The translations under genes and the position numbers were made by a program. Positions 9,475 through 17,605 of a DNA stretch of 64,000 nucleotides are shown piece after piece. Below the pieces are notes generated by a model that was given only the letters and a program-made list of their open reading frames with translations, did not search any database and had not been told where the DNA came from. Origin of the DNA: Marinobacter psychrophilus (GTDB lineage Bacteria > Pseudomonadota > Gammaproteobacteria > Pseudomonadales > Oleiphilaceae); NCBI RefSeq assembly GCF_001043175.1, contig NZ_CP011494.1:3286001-3350000 (forward strand), in the 5' to 3' direction. Within the stretch, counting starts at the first letter, position 1. Each line of letters begins with the position of its first letter.

Positions 9475-10329
9475 ATGAACGGCGTCAATGCCCTGCTGCC
9501 CTACGATTTTTCACCTTTGACCATCACCAGCTATATGCTGGTCATGGTGTTTTATGGCGTGGCGCTTCTACGCATGCCCGCTAGCGAGCGGCCCGGCCCC
9601 GGGCGCATTGTCACCTTCGTGGTGGGCGTGGTGATGTGTTACGCAGTGATGCAAACCGCCTTCGATTACTATTCCCAATACATGTTTTTTGTTCACCGAG
9701 GCCAGCACCTGGTCCTGCATCACGTGGGCCCGGTTTTGATCGCGTTGTCCAATCCTTTACCGATAATGCGTTTCTGGGGCCGTAAAATCCCCCAGGGTGC
9801 ACGACCCTGGCTGGCGCCCGTGCAGCTGAGTTACCGCGTTTTACAAAATCCGGTAGTAGCGCCGGTGTTGTTCGTGGGCCTGGTTTATTTCTGGCTGTCG
9901 CCCGGCATCCACTTCGACGCCATGCTCAGCCGCCAGCTTTACTGGATAATGAACTGGAGCATGCTGTTAGACGGTCTGCTGTTCTGGTGGCTGATATTCG
10001 ATCCCCGTTCCCCTTATATAACCAACGCTCTGGGCTACGGCAAACGGATGCTGCTGCTGGCGTTGGTGGCGGTTCCGCAAATGCTGCTAGGCGCCTGGAT
10101 CGTGTTTTCACGGGGCATGGTGTACGACGTTTACGAGGTGTGCGGCCGCGCCTGGCCGCTGGCGCCAGAGACTGATCAGTTGCTTGGCGGCTTGCTGACC
10201 TGGATTCCACCGGCGATGATGAGCGTGCTGGGTATTTTGATTATTTTGCGCCGGGCCATGCACGAAGATGGCCGTTATCCAAAACAGCCCGCAGCGCTGA
10301 TCAAATCGTCTGGACACATGAACACCTGA
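9475..10329 (+). CDS. ctaG: CtaG (caa3-type) cytochrome c oxidase assembly protein
   Basis: A 284-residue membrane protein with about seven helices of the caa3_CtaG family, linked to copper delivery or assembly of heme-copper oxidases. The family's histidine-rich DYYSQYMFFVHRGQHLVLHH region lies at about residues 64-83, and FSRGMVYDVY follows near residue 210. It is divergent from norQ and followed 15 bases later by a Sco gene, consistent with a copper-insertion pair. The target oxidase is not in the window. The ribosome site in front of the ATG is weak. Confidence 0.87.
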   Translation: MNGVNALLPYDFSPLTITSYMLVMVFYGVALLRMPASERPGPGRIVTFVVGVVMCYAVMQTAFDYYSQYMFFVHRGQHLVLHHVGPVLIALSNPLPIMRFWGRKIPQGARPWLAPVQLSYRVLQNPVVAPVLFVGLVYFWLSPGIHFDAMLSRQLYWIMNWSMLLDGLLFWWLIFDPRSPYITNALGYGKRMLLLALVAVPQMLLGAWIVFSRGMVYDVYEVCGRAWPLAPETDQLLGGLLTWIPPAMMSVLGILIILRRAMHEDGRYPKQPAALIKSSGHMNT

Positions 10330-10344
10330 GAGGAGTACACCGTT

Positions 10345-10962
10345 ATGCCGACTTTCGTTTCAGGCAAAAGAATCGCCGGTCTAATGGCGCTATTGCTGGC
10401 TGCCTTTGCGCTGGTGGGCTGTGATCAGAGTAACCGTGAATGGCACGGCAAAGACATCAGCGGGCTGATGCCGCCTTTGGAATTCGAACTTATAGACACC
10501 CAAGGCGAAGCGGTAAACGCCAGCGACTCTGAGGGCCAGGTGCGATTGGTGTTTTTTGGTTTCACCCACTGCCCGGACATTTGCCCCACCACGCTGGCAC
10601 GGCTATCCCAAGCCGTAGGTAAACTACCCGACAACGAGCGTGAACGGGTGACCATTATGTTTGTCAGCGTGGACCCGAACCGGGACACACCTGAACAGAT
10701 TGCTGCCTACACCCATTTTTACGGTGACCGAATTGCCGGCGTGACCGGCAGCGAGCCCCAGCTTCGACAGCTGGCAAAGCGCTACCGCACCACCTTCGGT
10801 TACGACGAGCCGGATGAGAACAACAACTATAATGTGTCTCACAGCGCCGGTGTGTATGTGTTTGATACTCTCGGCAAAGCGCGGCTGTTGCTAAGGCCTG
10901 ACCTGACCGTGGCGCAAATTCGTGACGACATCAGCGCACTGGCACAGGAGCGCCGGTCCTGA
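10345..10962 (+). CDS. SCO1/SenC/PrrC-type copper chaperone lipoprotein
   Basis: A 205-residue thioredoxin-fold protein that delivers copper to, or reduces, the CuA site of oxidases. It starts with a lipoprotein signal ending in the lipobox LVGC (C26). The Cu-binding pair is C76-P-D-I-C80 in FGFTHCPDICPTT, and the third ligand histidine is at about residue 166 in NVSHSAGVYV. AGGAG precedes the ATG. It follows ctaG and is convergent with the uspA-like gene, ending 33 bases from it. The lipobox places it in a membrane, facing the periplasm. Confidence 0.93.
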   Translation: MPTFVSGKRIAGLMALLLAAFALVGCDQSNREWHGKDISGLMPPLEFELIDTQGEAVNASDSEGQVRLVFFGFTHCPDICPTTLARLSQAVGKLPDNERERVTIMFVSVDPNRDTPEQIAAYTHFYGDRIAGVTGSEPQLRQLAKRYRTTFGYDEPDENNNYNVSHSAGVYVFDTLGKARLLLRPDLTVAQIRDDISALAQERRS

Positions 10963-10995
10963 AGCGGCTTTTAACACCGGCCCTGAAACAGGTGC

Positions 10996-11484
10996 TCAGC
11001 GGTTTTCTTCAGCCTCTTCATTGCCAGACGGGGCAATGGCCCCTGCGTTTTCCGCCACAGCAACAACCGGCATAACCAGCACAGCGCAGGGCGCATTCAC
11101 GGTAACGTATTCTACCGTCGCCCGACGCAACGGCCAGAGCCCCCCCGGACCGCGAGACACCAGTAGCAACAAATCGACCTCAGCCTGTGCCGCCAGAGCC
11201 ACCAGCTTTTCCGAGGGTGTACCGCACATCACGTGTAAATGCGCGGCCTGGTTCATCGGCAGGTATTTGCGCGCCAGCAGGTTCAGTTTGTCCCGCACCA
11301 CCTTCTCGCGGTCTTGCGGAGTATCGTCACTCACGTGAGGAAAAAATCCTGCTCCGCCCGGGCTGAATACACTCGCCAGGTGCAGCTCGCCGCCCTCAGC
11401 CAGCAAGCGAACGCCTTCGGCCAGGGTGTGTTTGGCTTCGTCGTCGTCTTCGGTGTCAATCGCCAACAGTATTCTATGAAACAT
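10996..11484 (-). CDS. Universal stress protein, UspA family
   Basis: A 162-residue cytoplasmic Usp-domain protein starting MFHRILLAIDTEDDD. The start at 11484 is preferred to one 17 codons earlier because AGGAGC is seven bases in front of it and the Usp fold begins there. The end contains LLLLVSRGPGGLWPLRRATVEYV, but the classic nucleotide-binding G-2x-G-9x-G-S/T is altered, so ATP binding is uncertain. It overlaps the end of the upstream BCCT carrier gene by 11 bases, implying one transcript. Its role may be tied to osmotic or stress physiology. Confidence 0.88.
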   Translation of the reverse strand: MFHRILLAIDTEDDDEAKHTLAEGVRLLAEGGELHLASVFSPGGAGFFPHVSDDTPQDREKVVRDKLNLLARKYLPMNQAAHLHVMCGTPSEKLVALAAQAEVDLLLLVSRGPGGLWPLRRATVEYVTVNAPCAVLVMPVVAVAENAGAIAPSGNEEAEENR

Positions 11485-13075
11485 CGTGATGCTCCTGTTT
11501 AACGTCTTTGGTAGATGACACTGTGTCATAGGCACGGCCTTGAACTAATTCATCAACCGAATAACCTCGGCTGTCTGCGCGCAACGCCCTGAACAGCGAC
11601 ACCGCCATAAAAATCAGCAAAATACAGAACGGCAACCCCAGCGCCGTAATCACATTCTGCAACGCATCTAACCCGCCTGCCAGCAGTAGGCTTGCCGCCA
11701 CCACGCCTTGGGCTGCAGCCCAGAATATGCGCTGGCGCACCAGCGATGGCTGATCGTCACGGCGAGTCAGCATGTCAATCACCAGCGACGCGGAATCTGA
11801 CGAGGTGGTGAAAAAGATCACGATAATGATGAGGCTCAGCGATGATGAAAACTGCGCAAAGGGCAAGGCCTGCAAAAAAGCAAAAATGGCGACGGCAGGG
11901 TTTTGCTCAACCTGCGCGGCCAGCGCAACCTGACCGTTCATCTCTATGTGTATGGCCGACAGACCAAACACTCCAAACCACACCAGGGTGAACACCGTGG
12001 GCGCAAACAGCACGCCCGCAATAAATTCGCGGATGGTACGACCGCGGGAAATACGCGCAATAAAAATGCCCACATAGGGCGCCCAGGAAATGGTCCAGGC
12101 CCAGTAAAACAGAGTCCACTTGCGCTGCCAGTTGGTTTCACTGAAGGTTTGGGTCCAGAACGCTAACCATGGCAAAGCGTCTAAATAGTCACCTATGCCT
12201 TGCACCATACCTTCGGCGATAAACACCGTTGGGCCGACTAACGCTACAAACGCAACCAGAACACCCGCCAATATGATGTTCAACTGAGACAGGCGACGAA
12301 CGCCCTTATCCAGCCCTAAGGCCACCGACACCGCGGCAATACTGGCAATCACCGCAATCAACATCACTTGCACAGAACCGGATACGGGCACGCCCAGCAA
12401 ATAATTCAAGCCGCTATTGAGCTGCAGCGTGCCCAGGCCTAACGACGTCGCCACCCCGAACAAAGTGCCCAGCACCGCAATCACGTCCACCGCCCAGCCC
12501 AAAGGCCCGTTTATTCGATCACCTAAGACCGGATAGAACAGACTGCTGATGCGCATGGGTAGGTGATGGCGGTAGGCAAAATAGGCGATGGCAAGGCCGG
12601 GCATGGCGAAAATTGTCCAGGTGTGAAGCCCGAAATGGTACAAAGATATTGTCATCGCATCACGGGCGGCACGGGCACTGCCCGGGAGTACGTCCGAAAA
12701 TGGTGGGTTGGCAAAATGTGACACCGGCTCGGCCACGCCCCAGAACATCAAGATGGTGCCGATGCCAGCGGCAAACAGCATGGTGAACCAGGTGAGGTTG
12801 GAGTAATCCGGCCGCGAATCGTCTGCACCCAGGCGAATCGAGCCGAAGCGGCTAAACGCCAAACCCAGCAGAAACACCAGCAAAAAACTGACGGTGACGA
12901 TGTAAAACCAACCAAGATTGCGCGCAACCCAGGCCGTCAGGCCGCCAAAGAAACCGGCCACCGCCTCATCAAAGGGAATAGCCAAAGCCACAAACAACAC
13001 GGCAATACCTGCCGAGGTAAAGAACACCCCCGGAATGGTCTGCAATCCCAGCAGACGCTGCAGCCGGTTTAACAC
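11474..13075 (-). CDS. BCCT-family betaine/carnitine/choline transporter
   Basis: A 533-residue carrier with about 12 helices that imports quaternary amines such as glycine betaine or choline with Na+ or H+. The family signature is MLFAAGIGTILMFWGVAEP at about residues 96-114, and WTISWAPYVGIFIARISRG follows near residue 330. It lacks a long C-terminal osmosensory tail such as that of BetP or BetT. It overlaps the downstream Usp gene. The exact substrate cannot be read from the sequence. Confidence 0.92.
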   Translation of the reverse strand: MLNRLQRLLGLQTIPGVFFTSAGIAVLFVALAIPFDEAVAGFFGGLTAWVARNLGWFYIVTVSFLLVFLLGLAFSRFGSIRLGADDSRPDYSNLTWFTMLFAAGIGTILMFWGVAEPVSHFANPPFSDVLPGSARAARDAMTISLYHFGLHTWTIFAMPGLAIAYFAYRHHLPMRISSLFYPVLGDRINGPLGWAVDVIAVLGTLFGVATSLGLGTLQLNSGLNYLLGVPVSGSVQVMLIAVIASIAAVSVALGLDKGVRRLSQLNIILAGVLVAFVALVGPTVFIAEGMVQGIGDYLDALPWLAFWTQTFSETNWQRKWTLFYWAWTISWAPYVGIFIARISRGRTIREFIAGVLFAPTVFTLVWFGVFGLSAIHIEMNGQVALAAQVEQNPAVAIFAFLQALPFAQFSSSLSLIIIVIFFTTSSDSASLVIDMLTRRDDQPSLVRQRIFWAAAQGVVAASLLLAGGLDALQNVITALGLPFCILLIFMAVSLFRALRADSRGYSVDELVQGRAYDTVSSTKDVKQEHHDVS

Positions 13076-13213
13076 GATATTTCTCCTTATGGCATGTGCG
13101 ACGCTTTGTTAGCTACCTTACCATAGGCTTGTCGATGAAAAACTCAGGCGCTGTCCCAACGAAATTGACATAACGGGTGGCGGCGCCAGTAGCGTAAACG
13201 TTAGCGCCAGCGC

Positions 13214-14131
13214 TTAAAACGCCAGCGCCACCATTAAGGGAATGGTCACCAGTGCTAGTACCGTCGATAACAACACTGTGCCAGCGGCCTGTTTTACCGA
13301 TGTGTCCAGCATGGTGGCAATCACCACCGTATTGGCTGCAATCGGGGTAATGGAAATCAGGAAAATAGCCTTGTACACGGCGTCTGAATAGACTCCCATA
13401 TAGGTCGCATCCAGCCACCAGAATGCACTGGCCAGCAACGGCCAAGATACAAACTTGCCGAAAAAGGCCAGGGCCGTAAAACGTAGATTGCCTGCCAGCC
13501 CGCGAAAGCTGGATATGCTCATGCCAATAATCATCATGCCCAAAATACTGTAGGTGCCGCGTAAATTATCAAACAGCGGTTCGAACACCTGCGGGATGCC
13601 AACGCCCGACAGGTTCAGCGTTACTGCCAGCGCAAAAGCATACATAGACGGCAACCGCGCCACCCGTTTGAGCGCGTCGGGCACGCTGTAATTGCCGCGG
13701 GCCGCCAGATAAAAGCCAACTGAGCTTTCGTACAGCGATGTACCCAGCATGCACACAATATAGATTGCCAGCCCTTCCTCGCCGAATAACAGCAGTGCCA
13801 CCGGCACGCCAAAATAGCCGGCGTTGGGGCTGCCCACACACAACGGTATAAGCGCGGCGCTGCTATCGCCAATCCAGCGCCGGGCCAATGCCTGGTGGGT
13901 AATACCCAGAAAACTGCAAAAACCGAACACCAGAAACGGCAACAAAATGATTTCAGTGGTCAAGGGTGCCGCCATCACGCCGGAAAACACGATAGAGGGC
14001 GTTACGATATACAACATGATGCCAGCAATGTGGCGACCACTGGCTTGTAAATAACGTCCAGCCAGCCAGCCTAGCACCACTGTGACGTAGAGCGGTGTCA
14101 ATTTAAAGAGAAGCGCCAACGCCGCTGCCAT
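13214..14131 (-). CDS. AEC-family (auxin efflux carrier-like) permease
   Basis: A 305-residue membrane protein with about ten hydrophobic segments of the AEC/membrane-transport family (PF03547). Typical parts are LCVGSPNAGYFGVPVALLLFGEEG near residue 100 and the mirrored second half with ANTVVIATMLDTSVKQAAGTVLLSTVLAL at the end. Bacterial members carry malate, malonate or other small acids. No transporter partner or regulator clarifies the substrate. It is divergent from the Crp-family regulator, 228 bases away. Confidence 0.85.
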   Translation of the reverse strand: MAAALALLFKLTPLYVTVVLGWLAGRYLQASGRHIAGIMLYIVTPSIVFSGVMAAPLTTEIILLPFLVFGFCSFLGITHQALARRWIGDSSAALIPLCVGSPNAGYFGVPVALLLFGEEGLAIYIVCMLGTSLYESSVGFYLAARGNYSVPDALKRVARLPSMYAFALAVTLNLSGVGIPQVFEPLFDNLRGTYSILGMMIIGMSISSFRGLAGNLRFTALAFFGKFVSWPLLASAFWWLDATYMGVYSDAVYKAIFLISITPIAANTVVIATMLDTSVKQAAGTVLLSTVLALVTIPLMVALAF

Positions 14132-14321
14132 GGAAGTTCTATCCCGATTCGTAAAGCGCGCAAGTCTAGCACTGCATGAACCTCAAGACAGCTCGGAAAA
14201 GCAATACATAGCTGAACTATTAGCGGAATTTTACGTATTTAAAACATCGACACTATTAGCAGAATGGGACCACGGAACGTTAATGATCGGAGTCATTTTG
14301 AGTACTCGTTATCTGTTAAAC

Positions 14322-14341
14322 TGGATAACCAACTTTATCCA
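14322..14341 (+). promoter_or_regulatory. Perfect dyad just upstream of the Crp-family regulator gene
   Basis: TGGATAA (14322-14328) and TTATCCA (14335-14341) form a perfect 7-bp inverted repeat with a 6-base spacer. It lies 18 bases before the ATG and overlaps the start of the ribosome site region. The size and symmetry fit a dimeric helix-turn-helix operator, so autoregulation is plausible. Confidence 0.5.
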
Positions 14342-14359
14342 TGAGGAGAAGGCAACGCC

Positions 14360-15073
14360 ATGAACAGTATTTTTCGGCCTGATCTGTCCTCATCGTCTCA
14401 TCTGTTGTCGGAGCAACATCCGGATATGGCTAAGTTGCCGCACGCGCCCCCTGAAACGCTTTTGCTTAACAGTTTGAGCCGAGTTTTTGGTATACGTTTG
14501 AGTGACAACAAGACGGCGCCAGAAAACCTGCTTCTGAGTGATTTGGCCCAGTTATTCAGCGTGCGAAAAATAGACGCTGAAACGGTTATGGAAAAACAAG
14601 ACCAGCCCTGGGCCAATGTGTACCTGATTCAGCATGGCGTGATGCGTATGTTCCGCGAAACAGCGAGCGGTAAGGTGGCCATCCATCACTTTTTTTCGGA
14701 AGGCGATATTATTTGGCCGGTGTTCGGTCGCAGCCGTACCGTGCGGAATACTTTATGCCTGAACAGCAGTATGCCGGTCACCGCGTGGGTGGCAGATTTC
14801 ACTGCATTTCGCTCGGAAGTGCAAAGCCACGGTGAGGGCCAGTGGCCCAAATTTGCGCTGGCACTGACAGAAGAACTGGCCGAATTAGCCAGTATGCGCG
14901 AGTTTCGAAAACACACCATGCCCGCAATCGAGCGCTATGCGCTGATGCAGGAAGAGTACCCAGAGCTCACAAAACGGGTGCCAGACAATCAATTGGCTGC
15001 CTGGCTCGGGGTTGTGCCCGCTACCTTTTCACGCCTGAAAAGTGCGGCATCAGGTCACTCTAAAAATAGCTAG
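14360..15073 (+). CDS. Crp/Fnr-family transcriptional regulator
   Basis: A 237-residue regulator with a cyclic-nucleotide-type beta-barrel (about residues 60-150), a long dimer helix and a C-terminal HTH with VPDNQLAAWLGVVPATFSRLK (residues 210-230). It lacks the N-terminal cysteine cluster of Fnr/Anr, and its recognition helix (VPATFSRL) lacks the E-x2-SR pattern of Fnr and Dnr, so it should read a different site. The ATG at 14360 follows GAGGAGAAGG. The long N-terminal extension of about 45 residues before the barrel is unusual. Ligand and targets are unknown; neighbours are an AEC carrier and a dehydrogenase. Confidence 0.85.
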   Translation: MNSIFRPDLSSSSHLLSEQHPDMAKLPHAPPETLLLNSLSRVFGIRLSDNKTAPENLLLSDLAQLFSVRKIDAETVMEKQDQPWANVYLIQHGVMRMFRETASGKVAIHHFFSEGDIIWPVFGRSRTVRNTLCLNSSMPVTAWVADFTAFRSEVQSHGEGQWPKFALALTEELAELASMREFRKHTMPAIERYALMQEEYPELTKRVPDNQLAAWLGVVPATFSRLKSAASGHSKNS

Positions 15074-15092
15074 AGACGGCGCCAGTGAACCC

Positions 15093-16055
15093 TTAAACCA
15101 CCTGCCGCACAGGCTTCCCGGAACGAAACGCTGCCGCATTTTCTGCCACCTGACCCACGATTCTCTGCCGCGCCTCCTGGCTACCCCAGGCGGTGTGTGG
15201 TGTCACAATCAGCCGTGGAATATCCTGCGCCAGTAACACGTTGCCATCCACCGGAGGTTCTTGAACCAGCACATCCGTTGCCGCTCCACCCAAGTGACCC
15301 CGGCGCAGCGCGGCAGCCAAGGCTTGCTCGTCAATCAAACCGCCGCGAGCGGTGTTCACAATGAATGCGCGAGGCTTCATTTTCGCCAATTCTGCCTCGC
15401 CGATCAGGTGCCGGGTATTTTCATTCAACGGGCAATGCAGCGTAATGGCGTCGGCCTGCTGCAGTACCTCGTCCAAGCTTAGCCGTCCTGCTTTTGGCAA
15501 ACGGCCCGGTAGATTGGCGGCAATCACCCGCATGCCCAAAGCTTCGCCCAGGCGCGCTACCGCGCTGCCAATCTCACCATTGCCGAGAACACCCAAGGTT
15601 TTTCCATCCAGCTCCACAATCGGAAAGTCCAGAAAGCAGAAGTGGGTAGACGCTTCCCAACGTCCCTCTCGAACCGCACTTTGATAGTCCGGCAGGCGTG
15701 TCGCCATCGCAAGTAGCAACATCAGGGTGTGCTGAGCAACAGTGGCGGTGCCATAACCCTGGCAATTACACACCGAAACGCCGGCTTCTTTTGCGGCTTG
15801 CAAGTCCACATTATTCAAACCCGTAGCCGACACCAGAATCAATTTCAAATCCGGGCAAGCCTTCAGCACATCGGCACTGAGCATCACTTTATTCACAATC
15901 GCTACTTGCGCGCCTTGCAAACGCGGAACAATCTCGGCGGAAGATGTGTGCTCGTAACAGTCTAGTTTTGAGAACACGTTGCGCAACGGTTCCAAGTCAA
16001 GATCGTTCTGGTTCAAAGATGTGACATCCAGAAAAACAGCGTTAAATGCAGACAT
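15093..16055 (-). CDS. D-2-hydroxyacid dehydrogenase (glycerate/hydroxypyruvate reductase type)
   Basis: A 320-residue NAD(P)-dependent dehydrogenase. The Rossmann motif is LGVLGNGEIGSAVARLGEALG at about residues 153-173. The catalytic set is Arg in NTARGGLID, Glu in DVLVQEPP and His in TPHTAWGS. Length and order are those of HprA/GhrB-like enzymes that interconvert hydroxypyruvate or glyoxylate with D-glycerate or glycolate. Substrate is not certain. It converges on the Crp-family regulator with a 19-base gap and is divergent from nnrS. Confidence 0.9.
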   Translation of the reverse strand: MSAFNAVFLDVTSLNQNDLDLEPLRNVFSKLDCYEHTSSAEIVPRLQGAQVAIVNKVMLSADVLKACPDLKLILVSATGLNNVDLQAAKEAGVSVCNCQGYGTATVAQHTLMLLLAMATRLPDYQSAVREGRWEASTHFCFLDFPIVELDGKTLGVLGNGEIGSAVARLGEALGMRVIAANLPGRLPKAGRLSLDEVLQQADAITLHCPLNENTRHLIGEAELAKMKPRAFIVNTARGGLIDEQALAAALRRGHLGGAATDVLVQEPPVDGNVLLAQDIPRLIVTPHTAWGSQEARQRIVGQVAENAAAFRSGKPVRQVV

Positions 16056-16221
16056 GGTTGAACACCTGAAAAGTTAGAGCGTGAATTATCGGCCGCGGAG
16101 CTTGGGGCTGCAACATTACGCCTATCCTACTCACTGGTAGCAACCTGGCGGATATGTCGACTACAACGGCTCAATTTTAGTAACCTTAGCACTTGCGACC
16201 AAACACTTTGTGGATGTTCTA

Positions 16222-17376
16222 ATGCCGACCTTTCGCCCCCAGGCTTTCTGGCTGTTTTTCCCCGCCGCAGCAATTCTGGCGGCCGTCGCGGTACCGCTGT
16301 CGGTATGGGCGGTGCTAGGCGGCGGAGGCTGGCCTTCGGGGCTTCTGAATACCGGTCATGGCCACGAAATGATTTTCGGCTTTGCCCTGGCATTGATTGC
16401 CGGCTATACCCTGGGGCGGCAATCGCCAGAGCGCCTGTACCTGCTATTTGCTTTGTGGCTGGCGGCAAGAATCAGCTGGTGGTTTATGCCCGACACGGTG
16501 TTGGCCAATGCGCTCAGCCCGGCGTTTGCTCTGGTTTTGGCAGCGGTGGTGTTGCCGCGATTTCATGCCGCCAAAAAATGGCGCAACAAAATGGTAGGGC
16601 CACTTATCGGCACGTTGGCAGTCATGGCGGTTGCATTCAGCCTGAGCCGCACCGCCATCTGGCAAAGTGACCTCGCGGAATTAGGCCCATTTCGCATCAT
16701 GCACGCCGCGATTATTGGCCTGTTGTTGCTGATGACGTTTATGGGCGGGCGCATATTGGCGCCTTCGGTGGCCAACACGCTGGATAAAAAGGGCGTTGCC
16801 CTGAATGCTCGCCTGCAACCTCGGATGGAGGGTACGCTGATTGTTCTGTTGGCCGCAGCCTTGCCTTTTTCCCTGATACCTCCGCTGCGACACGCGTCCG
16901 GCGCCTTGTTGGTTGCAGCGGCCCTGGTCACCGCCGTAAGGCTTGCACGCTGGAAGCTCTGGCGCTGCCTGGAACGGCCCGATCTGATGGTGTTCGCAGT
17001 CGGTTACAGCTGGCTGGTGGTCGGCGGCCTGCTCTCCGGTATTGCGCTTTTGAGCGGGCGTTCGATGAGTGCCAGCCTGCACATGATTACCATTGGCGCA
17101 CTGGGTACACTGGCCGGCAGCGTAATGCTGAAGCTGGCCTGGCAGCGTGCCTGCCGCCAATGGCCGCCAGCGAAACGCACAGTGCCATTGGCTATTGCCA
17201 TCGGCGCGGCCACCTTACTTCGTTTTGCGGCGGGCACCGAACCCTTCAGTCATCCACAGATGCTGTGGTGTTCCGCTGCGTTGTGGGCCGGAGCGTGGCT
17301 GCTGATGGCACTAGAGCTGCTGCGACTGAGCAAAATGGCCCGGCAACGAGTGGCTACCTCTACTGCGTCAGCCTGA
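16222..17376 (+). CDS. nnrS: NnrS family heme/copper membrane protein (copy 1)
   Basis: A 384-residue membrane protein with about 12 helices, of the NnrS family that protects against nitrosative stress and is usually expressed with denitrification genes. Near the N-terminus it has HGHEMIFGFALALIAGYTLG, the family's conserved His-x-His-Glu-Met stretch. The ATG at 16222 is preferred to the GTG at 16210 because MPTFRPQAFW matches the usual family start. It lies just before narK2. A second, divergent copy is at 58986. Confidence 0.87.
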   Translation: MPTFRPQAFWLFFPAAAILAAVAVPLSVWAVLGGGGWPSGLLNTGHGHEMIFGFALALIAGYTLGRQSPERLYLLFALWLAARISWWFMPDTVLANALSPAFALVLAAVVLPRFHAAKKWRNKMVGPLIGTLAVMAVAFSLSRTAIWQSDLAELGPFRIMHAAIIGLLLLMTFMGGRILAPSVANTLDKKGVALNARLQPRMEGTLIVLLAAALPFSLIPPLRHASGALLVAAALVTAVRLARWKLWRCLERPDLMVFAVGYSWLVVGGLLSGIALLSGRSMSASLHMITIGALGTLAGSVMLKLAWQRACRQWPPAKRTVPLAIAIGAATLLRFAAGTEPFSHPQMLWCSAALWAGAWLLMALELLRLSKMARQRVATSTASA

Positions 17377-17498
17377 CCCAGCAACTACCAAACACTAGGT
17401 ATTACTTTTTTAAGACTATGATTTATATGTATAAAAATGCCCTCCTACAAGCTGGAACTGTCTTTTCAAAACACTCTTCAGAATACCGCTCCTCGTCC

Positions 17499-17512
17499 TT
17501 GATTTTGCTCAA
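17499..17512 (+). promoter_or_regulatory. FNR/Dnr-type box upstream of narK2
   Basis: TTGAT-TTTG-CTCAA matches the FNR/Anr/Dnr consensus at nine of ten fixed positions. It is centred about 100 bases before the narK2 ATG at 17606, in a 229-base gap. It fits oxygen- or NO-controlled expression of a nitrite/nitrate transporter. Anr and Dnr sites cannot be told apart by sequence alone. Confidence 0.7.
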
Positions 17513-17605
17513 ATCTGATTGCCCACCGCTCTCTGCACAATGATGCCAAGTAGCCTGCTAGCGCTTTCGTGCGCCGTCAGGTCGGGTATCATAAGGAGCA
17601 CAATT

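Noticed and set aside
14130..14363. 77-codon open frame before the Crp-family gene
   Set aside because: No ribosome site or recognisable domain; it spans the divergent promoter region and overlaps the regulator's start.
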